Source: an uncultured Collinsella sp. (GTDB taxonomy: Bacteria > Actinomycetota > Coriobacteriia > Coriobacteriales > Coriobacteriaceae). Taken from it: a stretch of DNA of 41,696 bases. The number at the start of each line of letters is the position of its first letter. Position 1 is the first letter of the stretch. The notes under the pieces were generated by a model, which did no database searches, had not been told where the DNA came from, and was given only the letters and a program-made list of their open reading frames with translations. The DNA is taken from assembly GCA_900541145.1 (NCBI GenBank), contig UQIH01000022.1, positions 1-41,696 of the forward strand, given 5' to 3'. Made by a program: the position numbers and the translations under genes. Of the stretch, positions 33,008 to 41,504 are shown piece by piece.

Positions 33008-33034
33008 TTGCATTTAGGGAAAGACGGGGATAAT
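33008..33034 (+). promoter_or_regulatory. Candidate promoter of the TSCPD gene
   Basis: TTGCAT (33008-33013) and GATAAT (33029-33034) with a short 15-bp spacer, 35 bp before the gene. Confidence 0.35.
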
Positions 33035-33068
33035 AGTCGTCTCGAATAACATTCTGAGAGGGGATCGC

Positions 33069-33332
33069 ATGATTTCGTTTGATTACAAGCCTCAGGGCGT
33101 GTGTGCTCGCAATATTCACCTTGACCTTTCCGATGACGGCAACAAGGTGATAGGCGTTGAGTTTACCGGTGGCTGCGACGGCAATCTCAAGGCAATCTCC
33201 AAGCTGGTCGAGGGCGCTCCTGCCGATCGCGTAATCGAGGTTCTCGCCGGTAATACCTGCGGTATGAAAAAGACCTCCTGCGCCGACCAGCTTACGCGCG
33301 CCATCGAGGCCGCTCGCGCCGAGATCGCCTAA
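33069..33332 (+). CDS. TSCPD-domain protein (TIGR03905-like)
   Basis: An 87-aa protein. The central GVEFTGGCDGNLKAISKLVEG and the CGMKKTSCADQLTRAI block match small TSCPD-domain proteins, which resemble a C-terminal piece of vitamin B12-dependent ribonucleotide reductase. Four cysteines are present (CAR, GGCDG, TCG, SCAD). The biochemical role is not established. GAGGGG precedes the ATG. The stop TAA overlaps the next ATG by one base, so the two genes are translationally coupled. Confidence 0.8.
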   Translation: MISFDYKPQGVCARNIHLDLSDDGNKVIGVEFTGGCDGNLKAISKLVEGAPADRVIEVLAGNTCGMKKTSCADQLTRAIEAARAEIA

Positions 33333-34543
33333 TGGGTATCGCCGATCACATCAAGAACGGAATATCGCGTCGCGGCTTTGTACTCGGTGGGGCTGCCGCG
33401 GGCGCTGCCACGGTGCTTGCCGGATGCTCGAAAAAAACGGGTACCAGCGATGATGCCGCCGGCGAGCCGCAGGTTATCAAGGATGATTCCAAAATCATCT
33501 CGATTACGGATGAGTACGAGGCAGTCGACATCGATCTTGAGCCGGCGGCGTCGTGGACGCTGCCTCTGGGTACGCTGCTGTACTACTGCGACGGCGATTA
33601 CGCCGCGGCAATGATGGCGCCCGCATCGGCGCTGCACGCCAACACACTCGGTGTGCTCAACCTGGGCGATGGCTCGCTTACCACATTAATCGATGATCCT
33701 ATCGAGGGCACGGGATATGCATTCTACGATGTCCGTGCCGGCGACAGCGTATTCGCGTGGGTTGAGATGAGCTTTGCCAATTCATCGTGGAAGCTCTACG
33801 GTCAAAATCTGTCGGGCGCTTCGCTCTCTGGCGACGTGGTTGAGCTCGATCGAGGTGGCAAGGACTATGATCCGCCGCTGTTTACGGCGTTCGGGTCATC
33901 AGTCATCTGGTATAAAATGCCTTCGGCAGGCGGCAATAAAACGAGTAGTGATTCGTTTTGCTATCGTCGCTCGCTTGATGAATCCAAGGCCGAGACAATT
34001 TGGAAATCGACGGGCCGCTTTGCATCGGCCCCGCGCGCGAGCGACGGCATTTTGACCATCTCGCCGCGTGTCCGCAACGACGAGGGCGTCTACTACGGCA
34101 TAACGGCAATCGATCTGACCGACGGCAACAACACCAAGCGTGCCCAGTTGGTCCTTCCTTCGTCAGTTTCGCCTTTCGAGGCCGTATATATGGGCGATAT
34201 CTTCGTGTTTTCTATCGAGGCGGCCTATAGTGGCGTGGGCAGCCTGGGCAATATGGGCACGTATATCGGTAATGAGGGAGGGCCGTACCTCTTCCTGTCA
34301 CGCGAGCCGCTCGCATGTGCGGCTGGCAAGAAGAATAAATACCTTGTTAAGGTACAGGCGTCGCATTTCCTGATCGACACCTCTGCCAAGACCTATGGCT
34401 CGCTGCTGTCGCCCGACCGCGCTTTGGAGTATGGCGATTATCCAGCTACGGCGGGAAAATCGGACTCATTCCTTACGTACGCCACGGTGCGCAACAGCCA
34501 GGGTATACCAGAGACGGTCACTGCACGCCTATTCTCTCTTTAA
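33332..34543 (+). CDS. Tat-exported lipoprotein, possible beta-propeller
   Basis: A 403-aa protein with a twin-arginine signal (SRRGFVLGG, residues 12-20) running into a lipobox LAGC, so it is probably exported folded and lipid-anchored at the cysteine near residue 31. The remainder has recurrent short blocks such as VFAWVEMSFANSSWKLYG and YYGITAIDLTDGN that resemble propeller blades; this is inference. No family is recognised. It begins at the stop of the TSCPD gene. Confidence 0.75.
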   Translation: MGIADHIKNGISRRGFVLGGAAAGAATVLAGCSKKTGTSDDAAGEPQVIKDDSKIISITDEYEAVDIDLEPAASWTLPLGTLLYYCDGDYAAAMMAPASALHANTLGVLNLGDGSLTTLIDDPIEGTGYAFYDVRAGDSVFAWVEMSFANSSWKLYGQNLSGASLSGDVVELDRGGKDYDPPLFTAFGSSVIWYKMPSAGGNKTSSDSFCYRRSLDESKAETIWKSTGRFASAPRASDGILTISPRVRNDEGVYYGITAIDLTDGNNTKRAQLVLPSSVSPFEAVYMGDIFVFSIEAAYSGVGSLGNMGTYIGNEGGPYLFLSREPLACAAGKKNKYLVKVQASHFLIDTSAKTYGSLLSPDRALEYGDYPATAGKSDSFLTYATVRNSQGIPETVTARLFSL

Positions 34544-34602
34544 GCTTAGAGGGGTTAAAAAGGCGCCAACAGGGGAATAAACGCGTTGTAATTGTGAGTA
34601 CC

Positions 34603-34641
34603 GCCCGCCGAGCTGCCGCGTCATAGCGGCATCTGGCGGGC
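34603..34641 (+). other. Two-part hairpin upstream of the response regulator
   Basis: The outer stem of 7 bp (34603-34609 with 34635-34641) and inner stem of 6 bp (34614-34619 with 34626-34631) are both perfect. No T run follows. It may end the lipoprotein transcript. A TAAAAT at 34652-34657 could be a -10 for the regulator. Confidence 0.4.
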
Positions 34642-34696
34642 TCAGGTGCGTTAAAATGGGCTTGTTCTTAGCTAATTGAGACAGGGGGGCCGTGTT

Positions 34697-35419
34697 ATGG
34701 CTTCAGATGCAAAAAAGATTCTGCTGGTCGAGGATGAGAAGGCAATCCGTGACGCCGTCGCTGCCTATCTCGAGCGCGAAGGCTACTGGGTTGTGGGCGT
34801 CGGCGACGGCCAGTCCGCGATCGAGGAGTTCGAGAAGCATCAGTTCGACCTGGTCGTGCTCGACCTTATGCTCCCCAAGATCCCCGGCGAGCGCGTTTGC
34901 CGCACCATTCGCGATACCTCGGATGTCCCCATCATCATGCTGACGGCTAAGGGCGAGATCGAGGACCGTATTATCGGTCTTGAGCTCGGCGCCGACGACT
35001 ATCTGATTAAGCCGTTCTCGCCGCGCGAGCTCGTCGCCCGCGTTCGCGCTCTGTTCCGCCGTGCCCATCAGGCCGACGAGCCCGCCGTCGAGGTACTCGA
35101 CTTCGGCGATCTGGTCATCGATATCTCGGGCCACAAGATCTTGGTCGAGGGCAAGGAAGTCGATCTGACGGCTTCCGAGTTCAAGCTGCTCACCACGCTT
35201 GCCCGCCATCCCGGCCGTGTGTATAACCGCATGGAGCTGGTCGAGAAAGTGCTCGGGTATGACTTTGAGGGCTATGAGCGCACCATCGATAGCCACGTGA
35301 AGAATCTTCGCGCCAAGCTGGGCGATGATCCCAAGAAGCCCAAGTGGCTCTACACCGTCCATGGTGTCGGCTATCGCTTCGAGGCTCCGGCCAAGACCGA
35401 TAAGTCGGACGAGAAATAG
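34697..35419 (+). CDS. OmpR/PhoB-family response regulator
   Basis: A 240-aa protein. The receiver domain (5-118) has the acidic pocket (VEDE), phosphoacceptor Asp56 in VVLDLMLPK and Lys105 in DDYLIKPFSP. The C-terminal winged helix (about 140-232) has LTASEFKLLTTLARHPGRV and the TIDSHVKNLRAKLGDD recognition helix. I chose the ATG at 34697 after a G-rich ribosome site. The histidine kinase follows 11 bp later. The signal and targets are unknown. Confidence 0.93.
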   Translation: MASDAKKILLVEDEKAIRDAVAAYLEREGYWVVGVGDGQSAIEEFEKHQFDLVVLDLMLPKIPGERVCRTIRDTSDVPIIMLTAKGEIEDRIIGLELGADDYLIKPFSPRELVARVRALFRRAHQADEPAVEVLDFGDLVIDISGHKILVEGKEVDLTASEFKLLTTLARHPGRVYNRMELVEKVLGYDFEGYERTIDSHVKNLRAKLGDDPKKPKWLYTVHGVGYRFEAPAKTDKSDEK

Positions 35420-35430
35420 GGAAATCACAT

Positions 35431-36996
35431 ATGACACCTGCGCGCTTTGAAATCGGACAAAAGCACAAGCAGGAGAGCGAGGCGGGTTCCAAGGCTAGTT
35501 GGAACACGCCTCGTTCCGATTCACGGCCAACGATGAGCTATCCCTCGCGCATGGCACTTGCTTTTGCTCTGACATCGCTCATGACGGTATTGGTGCTGGT
35601 GGGCGTTGTCTCTGTTGTGTGGGGCACGGTCTTTTCGGATTACACACGCTCCAATATCGTCGAAATCGCAAATTCCGCTGCCGAGAAGTTGGCAACCTCA
35701 TATGAGGAAAACGGCTCTTGGACCGCGGGAGAACTGCGCACGGTCGCAACGTCGAGTTTGGTTTCCGACGATCTGGGCATGCAGGTCGTCAATAAAAAGG
35801 GCGTGATCGTTTATGACGATTCCTGGCCCTCGGCAAGCGCCACCGCCGATATACGCGAAAACCAGGCTACGACCGACGACACGAGCGGCAAGAGGGCATC
35901 GCATAGCCCGGTCTCGTCTGCTCCAACCGACTCCGATAGCGTTGCTAACGTCGAGATTGTAACGTCTTCCGGCGAGCATGTCGGACAGGTAAAGCTGTGG
36001 GCCATCGGCTCCGACGCTCTGCTCACCAAGGCGGACTCTGCGTTTAGGGAGAAGACCTTTAACGCCATGGCCCTCGCCGCGGTTGTTGCAATCTGCATTT
36101 CGGTCGTTATCGGATCGCTCGTGTCGCGCATGCTCACCAAGCCGATTCATCGCATCACCAGTACCGCAAAGCAAATCCGTGACGGCGACCTGTCGGCTCG
36201 CACGGGACTGCGCGGTGATGACGAGATCGATCAGCTGGGTGAGACCTTCGATGAGATGGCCACTTCGCTCGAGAAGGATATGAAACACGAGAAGCGCCTG
36301 ACCTCAGACGTTGCACACGAGCTTCGCACGCCGCTTATGGCCATGCTCGCAACGGTCGAGGCCATGCAGGATGGCGTGTATCCCACCGACGATGAGCATT
36401 TGGAAACCGTTGCTTCCGAGACGCGTCGCCTGGCTCGTCTGGTGCAGCAGATGCTCGACCTGTCGCGCATGGAAAACAGCACGGCTCCGCTCAACCTTGA
36501 GCCGGTGGACATGGTTCCTTTCGTGCGTTCCATCGTTAATGCCCAGGAGCGCCTGTTTGTCGACCGCGATCTGCGCCTGCGTTTTGCGGACGAGACCCAG
36601 GGTCACGACGATGTCGTCGAGGCCGATCCCGACATGATCACGCAATGTGTTATCAACCTCATGAGCAACGCCATGCGCTACACCCCCGAGGGCGGTTGGG
36701 TCGTGGTGTCGGTGCTCAGTGACCGCAAGCACGTCAGCATTGCCGTTTCTGATACCGGCATCGGTATTGCCAAGGACGATTTGTCGCGCATCTTCGGGCG
36801 GTTTTGGCGCGCCGATGCCAGCCGCGCCCGCGAAGCTGGCGGCCTGGGCGTTGGCCTCGCCGTGACCAAGCAGATCGTCGAGCGTCACCATGGCTACATA
36901 TCCGTGGAGTCGGAGCTTGGAAAGGGTACGACTTTTACAATTCATCTGCCCCGCGAGCACACGGCAGACGCGGCATCTACTACAATGGAGCACTAG
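35431..36996 (+). CDS. Sensor histidine kinase
   Basis: A 521-aa partner of the preceding regulator. Membrane segments at 41-66 and 211-233 flank an extracytoplasmic domain of about 145 residues with a Ser/Asp/Thr-rich stretch (132-170). HAMP follows at 232-285. The phosphoacceptor is His296 in SDVAHELRTPL, then the ATPase domain with N-box INLMSNAMRYTPEGG, DTGIGIA and GGLGVGLAV. An ATG at residue 35 is an alternative start that would remove a polar leader. The Shine-Dalgarno is weak, so translation may be coupled to the regulator. Confidence 0.93.
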   Translation: MTPARFEIGQKHKQESEAGSKASWNTPRSDSRPTMSYPSRMALAFALTSLMTVLVLVGVVSVVWGTVFSDYTRSNIVEIANSAAEKLATSYEENGSWTAGELRTVATSSLVSDDLGMQVVNKKGVIVYDDSWPSASATADIRENQATTDDTSGKRASHSPVSSAPTDSDSVANVEIVTSSGEHVGQVKLWAIGSDALLTKADSAFREKTFNAMALAAVVAICISVVIGSLVSRMLTKPIHRITSTAKQIRDGDLSARTGLRGDDEIDQLGETFDEMATSLEKDMKHEKRLTSDVAHELRTPLMAMLATVEAMQDGVYPTDDEHLETVASETRRLARLVQQMLDLSRMENSTAPLNLEPVDMVPFVRSIVNAQERLFVDRDLRLRFADETQGHDDVVEADPDMITQCVINLMSNAMRYTPEGGWVVVSVLSDRKHVSIAVSDTGIGIAKDDLSRIFGRFWRADASRAREAGGLGVGLAVTKQIVERHHGYISVESELGKGTTFTIHLPREHTADAASTTMEH

Positions 36997-37050
36997 CTTT
37001 TCGCTATTCGGTGAAGGAGGGGCCGCGTCCCTGCCGCTCCGAGTTTGCGA

Positions 37051-37077
37051 AAACATGCGGGAAAGAACCCGCATTTC
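37051..37077 (+). terminator. Possible weak terminator after the kinase gene
   Basis: A 7-bp stem (37055-37061 with 37068-37074) with a 6-nt loop and a short T-rich tail. It lies between the kinase and purC. Confidence 0.4.
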
Positions 37078-37105
37078 TGTCGTATTTAGGTAAGGAGTGA
37101 CTCAC

Positions 37106-37993
37106 GTGACAACGATGGAGCGTCGTCCGGATTCCCGTGGCAAGGTTCGTGATATTTACGATGCCGGTGAAAACCTGCTGATGGTCGCCACCGACCGCAT
37201 TTCTGCGTTCGACTTCATTCTTCCCGACGAGATTCCGTTTAAGGGAGAGGTGCTCAATCGCATCTCGGCATTCTGGTTCGATAAGTTTGCCGACATCGTC
37301 CCCAACCATCTCGTTTCCATCGACCCGGCGGATTTCCCCGAGGAGTTTGCTGAGTATCGTGACTACCTCGCTGGCCGCGCCATGCTGGTTAAGAAGGCCC
37401 AGACGATTCCTATCGAGTGCATCGTCCGCGGCTATCTGACCGGTTCGGGCAAGAAGACCTACGACGAGAACGGCACCGTCTGCGGCATCCAGCTGCCTGA
37501 GGGCTTGACCGAGGCTTCCAAGCTTCCCGAGCCGCTGTTCACGCCGTCCACGAAGGCCGAGATCGGTGACCACGACGAGAACATCTCGTTCGAGCGTTGC
37601 TGCGAGATCGTGGGCGAGGACATCGCCACGCAGATTCGTGACCTTTCCCTCAAGATCTACAAGGCCGCTGCCGAGTACGCCGCGACCCGTGGCATCATCA
37701 TTGCCGACACCAAGTTCGAGTTTGGTGTTATTGATGGCAAGGTCACGCTGATCGACGAGTGCCTCACGCCCGACTCCAGCCGTTTCTGGCCTGCTGCCAG
37801 CTACGAGGAGGGCAAGATCCAGCCTAGCTACGACAAGCAATTCGTCCGCAATTGGCTCAAGGCCAACTGGGATATGACGGGGGAGACCCCGCACCTGCCC
37901 GCCGAGGTCATCGATGGCACGTCCGAGCGCTATCGCGAGGCCTTCCAGATCATCACGGGCTCCCAGTTCACAAGCATGAAGGAGAACGCATAA
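37106..37993 (+). CDS. purC: Phosphoribosylaminoimidazole-succinocarboxamide synthase
   Basis: Joins CAIR and aspartate to form SAICAR in purine synthesis. The 295-aa protein has the two family signatures: IECIVRGYLTGSG and IIADTKFEFG. The early RGKVRDIYD nucleotide-binding block is also present. I chose the GTG at 37106, with AAGGAG eight bases upstream; an in-frame GTG at 37097 overlaps that site. The next gene starts right after the stop codon. Confidence 0.95.
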   Translation: MTTMERRPDSRGKVRDIYDAGENLLMVATDRISAFDFILPDEIPFKGEVLNRISAFWFDKFADIVPNHLVSIDPADFPEEFAEYRDYLAGRAMLVKKAQTIPIECIVRGYLTGSGKKTYDENGTVCGIQLPEGLTEASKLPEPLFTPSTKAEIGDHDENISFERCCEIVGEDIATQIRDLSLKIYKAAAEYAATRGIIIADTKFEFGVIDGKVTLIDECLTPDSSRFWPAASYEEGKIQPSYDKQFVRNWLKANWDMTGETPHLPAEVIDGTSERYREAFQIITGSQFTSMKENA

Positions 37994-38569
37994 GTGAGTA
38001 CCCGTAGCGCCACGAACAAGCGCACGCAATCCCACGAAGTTACCGGGGTTGCGCGCAAGTCTGCCGCATCTGCTAAGCCCGCCCGCCAAGCAGCGAGCTC
38101 CGTTCGCGTCGTGCCGGCATCATCTAAGGCACGCCGCAAAGAGCTCGAGAAGGGCGAAAACCTGGAAGGTCTTTCCAAGGAGGAGAAGCGCGCCCGCAAG
38201 GCTAAACAGCGCGCCCGCGAGGATCGCATCTACACGGTGTCGAATATCCTCCTCAAGCAGGATGAGGACTACACCAAGCGCCGTCGTATCTGGTGGGCCG
38301 TGCTCGCCATTGGCATGGTGCTCGTCGTGGCAATTTGGGCCTCGCTGTACTTCGCTCCCGCTGGCATGGTGTCCAGCCCTGTCCAGATGGTCGGCATCGT
38401 TTTGTCCTATGTCATCATCCTAGGTGACTTTATCTACGACTTCGCTCGTATTCGTCCCTTGCGCAACATGTACCGCGCGCAGGCCGAGGGCATGTCCGAG
38501 AACAAGCTCAACGCTCTTATCGAGCGCGCAGCTGCCGAGGAGGACAAGAAGGACTCCAAGAAGAAGTAG
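37994..38569 (+). CDS. Conserved two-pass membrane protein
   Basis: A 191-aa protein with a GTG start directly after the purC stop. Residues 1-85 are basic and polar with a Lys/Arg/Glu-rich helix. Two hydrophobic segments lie near 99-121 and 128-149, and the tail ends in DKKDSKKK. I recognise no family. The adjacency to purC is tight, but no purine role is evident. Confidence 0.7.
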   Translation: MSTRSATNKRTQSHEVTGVARKSAASAKPARQAASSVRVVPASSKARRKELEKGENLEGLSKEEKRARKAKQRAREDRIYTVSNILLKQDEDYTKRRRIWWAVLAIGMVLVVAIWASLYFAPAGMVSSPVQMVGIVLSYVIILGDFIYDFARIRPLRNMYRAQAEGMSENKLNALIERAAAEEDKKDSKKK

Positions 38570-38600
38570 CGTTTGCATACATACTTATCGCTAAGATATA

Positions 38601-38630
38601 AGGCGCGTCGTTTTTGCGGCGCGCCTTTTT
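38601..38630 (+). terminator. Rho-independent terminator
   Basis: A 10-bp stem with one G-T pair (38601-38610 with 38617-38626), a 6-nt loop and five T. It ends the purC/membrane-protein transcript. Confidence 0.9.
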
Positions 38631-38658
38631 ACTGTTCTATAGATAGATGGAGTGGCAC

Positions 38659-39939
38659 ATGATTCGAGCTGCCCTGACGGTCGAAGAGGCTCTGGAGAGC
38701 ATGAAGGCCTTGGAGCCCAAGATTAAAAACTACGCGCGCCTAGTCGTCCGCAAGGGCGTAAACGTTAAGCCCGGCCAGGAGGTCGTCGTTCAGTCTCCGG
38801 TCGAGTGCGCGCCGTTTGCGCGCGTGGTGGTCGCGGAGGCCTATGCTGCCGGCGCCGGCCACGTGACGGTCATCTGGGCCGATGATGCCGTGACGAGGCT
38901 CACGTACGAGCATGTCGAGAAAAGCTATTTTGAGCAGACGCCCGAGTGGAAGCGCCTGCAGCTGGATTCCCTGGCCCAGGACGGTGCCTGCTTTATCTTT
39001 ATCGAGGGCGCGGACCCTGCCGCCCTTAAGGGCATCGATCCCGCTAAGCCCGCTGCAGCTTCTAAGGCAAGGAACACGCAGTGCAAAGTTTTCCGCCGTG
39101 GACTGGACTACAACATCAATCCGTGGTGCATCGCCGGCGCTCCGGTCGTGGCTTGGGCGCGCGAGGTGTTCCCAGGAGACGCCGATGAGGTTGCAATCTA
39201 TAAGCTGTGGAATGCGATTCTGCACACCGCTCGCGCCGATGGCCAGGACCCAGAGAGCGACTGGGAGCTCCATGACGCCGCATTCGAAAAGAACCTGCGT
39301 TTCCTGAACGACAATCGTTTCGACTGCCTGCATTACACCGCGGCAAATGGAACCGATCTGATGATTGGCATGACGAAGGGTCACGAGTGGGCCGGCGGCA
39401 AGGGCAAGACGCCCGATGGGCACCCCTTCTTCCCCAACATTCCCACCGAGGAAGTCTTCACTTCGCCCGATCGCATGCGCGCCGACGGTATCGTGTACTC
39501 GGCCATGCCGCTCATCCACCACGGCAATAAAGTCGACGATTTTTGGATTAAGTTCGAGGGCGGCCGCGTGGTGGACTACGACGCCCGCGTGGGCAAGGCA
39601 ACGCTCGCAAGTATCATCGATACTGACGAGGGCGCTGCTCACCTGGGAGAGGTCGCGCTCATTTCCAAGAACACGCCGATCCGTGAAAGCGACATCCTGT
39701 TCTATGACACGCTCTATGACGAGAATGCCAGCTGCCATCTTGCACTGGGAGTCGGCTTCCCCGAGTGCATCGAGGATGGATATGATATGTCCAAAGAGGA
39801 GCTCCTGGAGCATGGTGTCAACGTTTCGAGCACGCACGTTGACTTTATGATTGGCACGGACGACATCGATATTACGGGCATTACGCCTGATGGACGTGAA
39901 GTTGTGATTTTCCAGAACGGCCAATGGAGTTGGGAATAG
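38659..39939 (+). CDS. M29-family aminopeptidase
   Basis: A 426-aa metallo-aminopeptidase related to AmpS and PepS, which removes N-terminal residues in the cytoplasm. The probable metal ligands are in NIPTEEVFTSP (Glu), YDENASCHLALG (Glu, His) and SSTHVDFMIG (His, Asp). GKGVNVKPGQEVVVQSP at the N-terminus is typical. I chose the ATG at 38659 with GGAG six bases upstream; another ATG four codons earlier overlaps that site. Confidence 0.9.
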   Translation: MIRAALTVEEALESMKALEPKIKNYARLVVRKGVNVKPGQEVVVQSPVECAPFARVVVAEAYAAGAGHVTVIWADDAVTRLTYEHVEKSYFEQTPEWKRLQLDSLAQDGACFIFIEGADPAALKGIDPAKPAAASKARNTQCKVFRRGLDYNINPWCIAGAPVVAWAREVFPGDADEVAIYKLWNAILHTARADGQDPESDWELHDAAFEKNLRFLNDNRFDCLHYTAANGTDLMIGMTKGHEWAGGKGKTPDGHPFFPNIPTEEVFTSPDRMRADGIVYSAMPLIHHGNKVDDFWIKFEGGRVVDYDARVGKATLASIIDTDEGAAHLGEVALISKNTPIRESDILFYDTLYDENASCHLALGVGFPECIEDGYDMSKEELLEHGVNVSSTHVDFMIGTDDIDITGITPDGREVVIFQNGQWSWE

Positions 39940-39958
39940 TCCCAGACCGTGGTACAAT
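39930..39958 (+). promoter_or_regulatory. Promoter of tRNA-Lys
   Basis: TTGGGA (39930-39935), a 17-bp spacer and TACAAT (39953-39958), ten bases before the tRNA. The -35 overlaps the end of the aminopeptidase gene. Confidence 0.6.
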
Positions 39959-39967
39959 GCCACCCGC

Positions 39968-40040
39968 GGGCCGTTAGCTCAGCTGGCAGAGCAGGGGACT
40001 TTTAATCCCAAGGTCCAGGGTTCGAACCCCTGACGGCCCA
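39968..40040 (+). tRNA. tRNA-Lys(TTT)
   Basis: The acceptor stem GGGCCGT pairs with ACGGCCC. The anticodon arm GGGA/TCCC holds loop CTTTTAA (anticodon TTT). The T arm is CAGGG-TTCGAAC-CCCTG and the discriminator is A40040. The following bases are CCC, so CCA is not encoded. Confidence 0.97.
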
Positions 40041-40053
40041 CCCAAGATTGTTG

Positions 40054-40084
40054 AGACGGTCAACTCCGGTTGGCCGTCTTTTTT
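40054..40084 (+). terminator. Terminator of tRNA-Lys
   Basis: An 11-bp stem with one G-T pair (40054-40064 with 40069-40079), a TCCG loop and six T. A diverged copy lies at 41340-41368. Confidence 0.9.
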
Positions 40085-40091
40085 GTCGCCC

Positions 40092-40223
40092 TTTCATGGG
40101 TTCGAACCCGTCGGGGCGCGGAGCTGAGTAAACGCGTGAGCGTTTGCCAGCGCAGCGCGCAAGGCGCGAAAGCGCCGCAGCGGCCGCCTGCGGAGCAGGC
40201 TGAACCCCTGACGGCCCACCCAA
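40092..40223. repeat. tRNA-Lys tail element
   Basis: It begins with a T-arm-like GGGTTCGAACCC near 40099 and continues with hairpins AAACGC-GTGA-GCGTTT (40130-40145) and GGCGC-GAAA-GCGCC (about 40163-40176). It ends in an exact 22-nt copy of the tRNA-Lys 3' end and two flanking bases (40202-40223 equals 40024-40045). The layout parallels the element after tRNA-Gly. Confidence 0.7.
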
Positions 40224-40238
40224 AGAAAGGAAAAAGAA

Positions 40239-41036
40239 ATGAAAACAGATAGATACGGAATTAGCGGCAGCACATTAAAGATAATAGCGGCCATCTCGAT
40301 GGTTCTCGATCATGTAAGCAGGATCGTCCTGACCAATGGAATCATGACTCACGCATCGTACAATCAGATATCAGACGAACAGTGGGCGATTCTAAGCGAG
40401 GCTTCGGATGTGCTTCATGTTCTTGGCAGAATTGCATTTCCCTTATTTTGCTTTTTGATAGTTGAGGGATTTTTGCATACTCATGACATAAAGAAGTACC
40501 TGCGAAATATGCTTGTCTTCGCAATCATTGCGGAGCCCATATACGATTTCGTTCAAACCGGGCAGCTATTTGACCTTCGGCAACAGAATGTTATGTATGA
40601 GCTCCTGCTTTCCTTGGTCTTTTTGATTATTCTGGAAAAGATACAAAGTCTTTCAAAATGGAAAAGGTACATCGCAGAAACTGCTCTGATTGTTTTGACA
40701 GCACTGGCAGCTGAATACACTAAACTGGATGGCGGTGTGTATGGCATTCTGCTTGTGGCTGCATTCTATTTATTCCACGACAGCAAGGCCAAGATGTTCT
40801 TTGCTGCAGTATGCGCAGTGCTCCTTTCGTCATGCCATATAGTTGGCGGCGGATTTGAGTTTGCTACAGCTAATGTATTTAATCCTGATGTTGCTGCCGC
40901 GGTCGTTTCGTTGCTGCTTATCAATCTTTATAATGGCAAGCGAGGGCTGAAGCTCAAATATTTCTTCTACATTTTCTATCCGGCACATCTTGCTCTGCTT
41001 TATGGTGTCTCACTTATTGTTTTGAACTGTCTTTAA
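40239..41036 (+). CDS. TraX-family membrane protein
   Basis: A 265-aa multi-pass protein. The block LKIIAAISMVLDHVSRIVL and the later LGRIAFPLFCFLIVEGFLHTHDIKKYLRNM are characteristic of TraX, first known as the F-pilin acetylase but widespread on chromosomes. Hydrophobic segments number about eight. The ATG follows AAAGGA directly after the tRNA-Lys tail element. Codon use is clearly more A/T-rich than in neighbouring genes, consistent with acquisition. The substrate here is unknown. Confidence 0.85.
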   Translation: MKTDRYGISGSTLKIIAAISMVLDHVSRIVLTNGIMTHASYNQISDEQWAILSEASDVLHVLGRIAFPLFCFLIVEGFLHTHDIKKYLRNMLVFAIIAEPIYDFVQTGQLFDLRQQNVMYELLLSLVFLIILEKIQSLSKWKRYIAETALIVLTALAAEYTKLDGGVYGILLVAAFYLFHDSKAKMFFAAVCAVLLSSCHIVGGGFEFATANVFNPDVAAAVVSLLLINLYNGKRGLKLKYFFYIFYPAHLALLYGVSLIVLNCL

Positions 41037-41057
41037 AAACTCTCAAACAAGTCTCTG

Positions 41058-41307
41058 AAAGCAGAAACAAATTGACCCTAAGACTGCTTGTGAATTTCCG
41101 GAAGACCTGAGAGATGCGTGTATAGACAACGAGGGCTGCAGAAAGATGCTACTCAGTTCTCTGGCGGATCGCATGAATCTGTATGAGGATCACTTTCACA
41201 CACTCATTAATAACAGCGATAAACACGGCAGATCCTCAAAACATGAGACTGCGAAGGTCGAAAGATGCTTCGAAAGCATGAATGGCAGCGAGAAAACGAG
41301 TTCGTAA
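41058..41307 (+). pseudogene. Possible gene remnant without a start
   Basis: An open frame of about 83 codons follows a TGA and ends at TAA 41305-41307. It reads ...DPKTACEFPEDLRDAC... and has no in-frame ATG until the internal MLLSSLADRMN. Its composition looks protein-like. It may be the tail of a truncated gene. No family is recognised. Confidence 0.35.
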
Positions 41308-41339
41308 GCACCCTCTGGATGCTCCAGCATAAAACAGAA

Positions 41340-41395
41340 AGCGATCGACTCCGGTTGGTCGCTTTTTTGTTGCCGGTGCATGGGTTCGAACCCGT
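41340..41395 (+). repeat. Diverged copy of the tRNA-Lys terminator/T-arm module
   Basis: A stem-loop with TCCG loop and T6 run (41340-41368), followed by CATGGGTTCGAACCCGT (41379-41395), matches 40054-40110 in order, with many identities. The rest of 41037-41696 shows no confident gene. Confidence 0.6.
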
Positions 41396-41504
41396 ATCAA
41401 TCTATATATAAGAACGCTTGGCGAACAATACCCGCCTTTTACCGATGGGAAACAAATAGCTGATGCTTTTGGAGTAAAGTGGCGCTCCAGAGATGACCGA
41501 TGCC

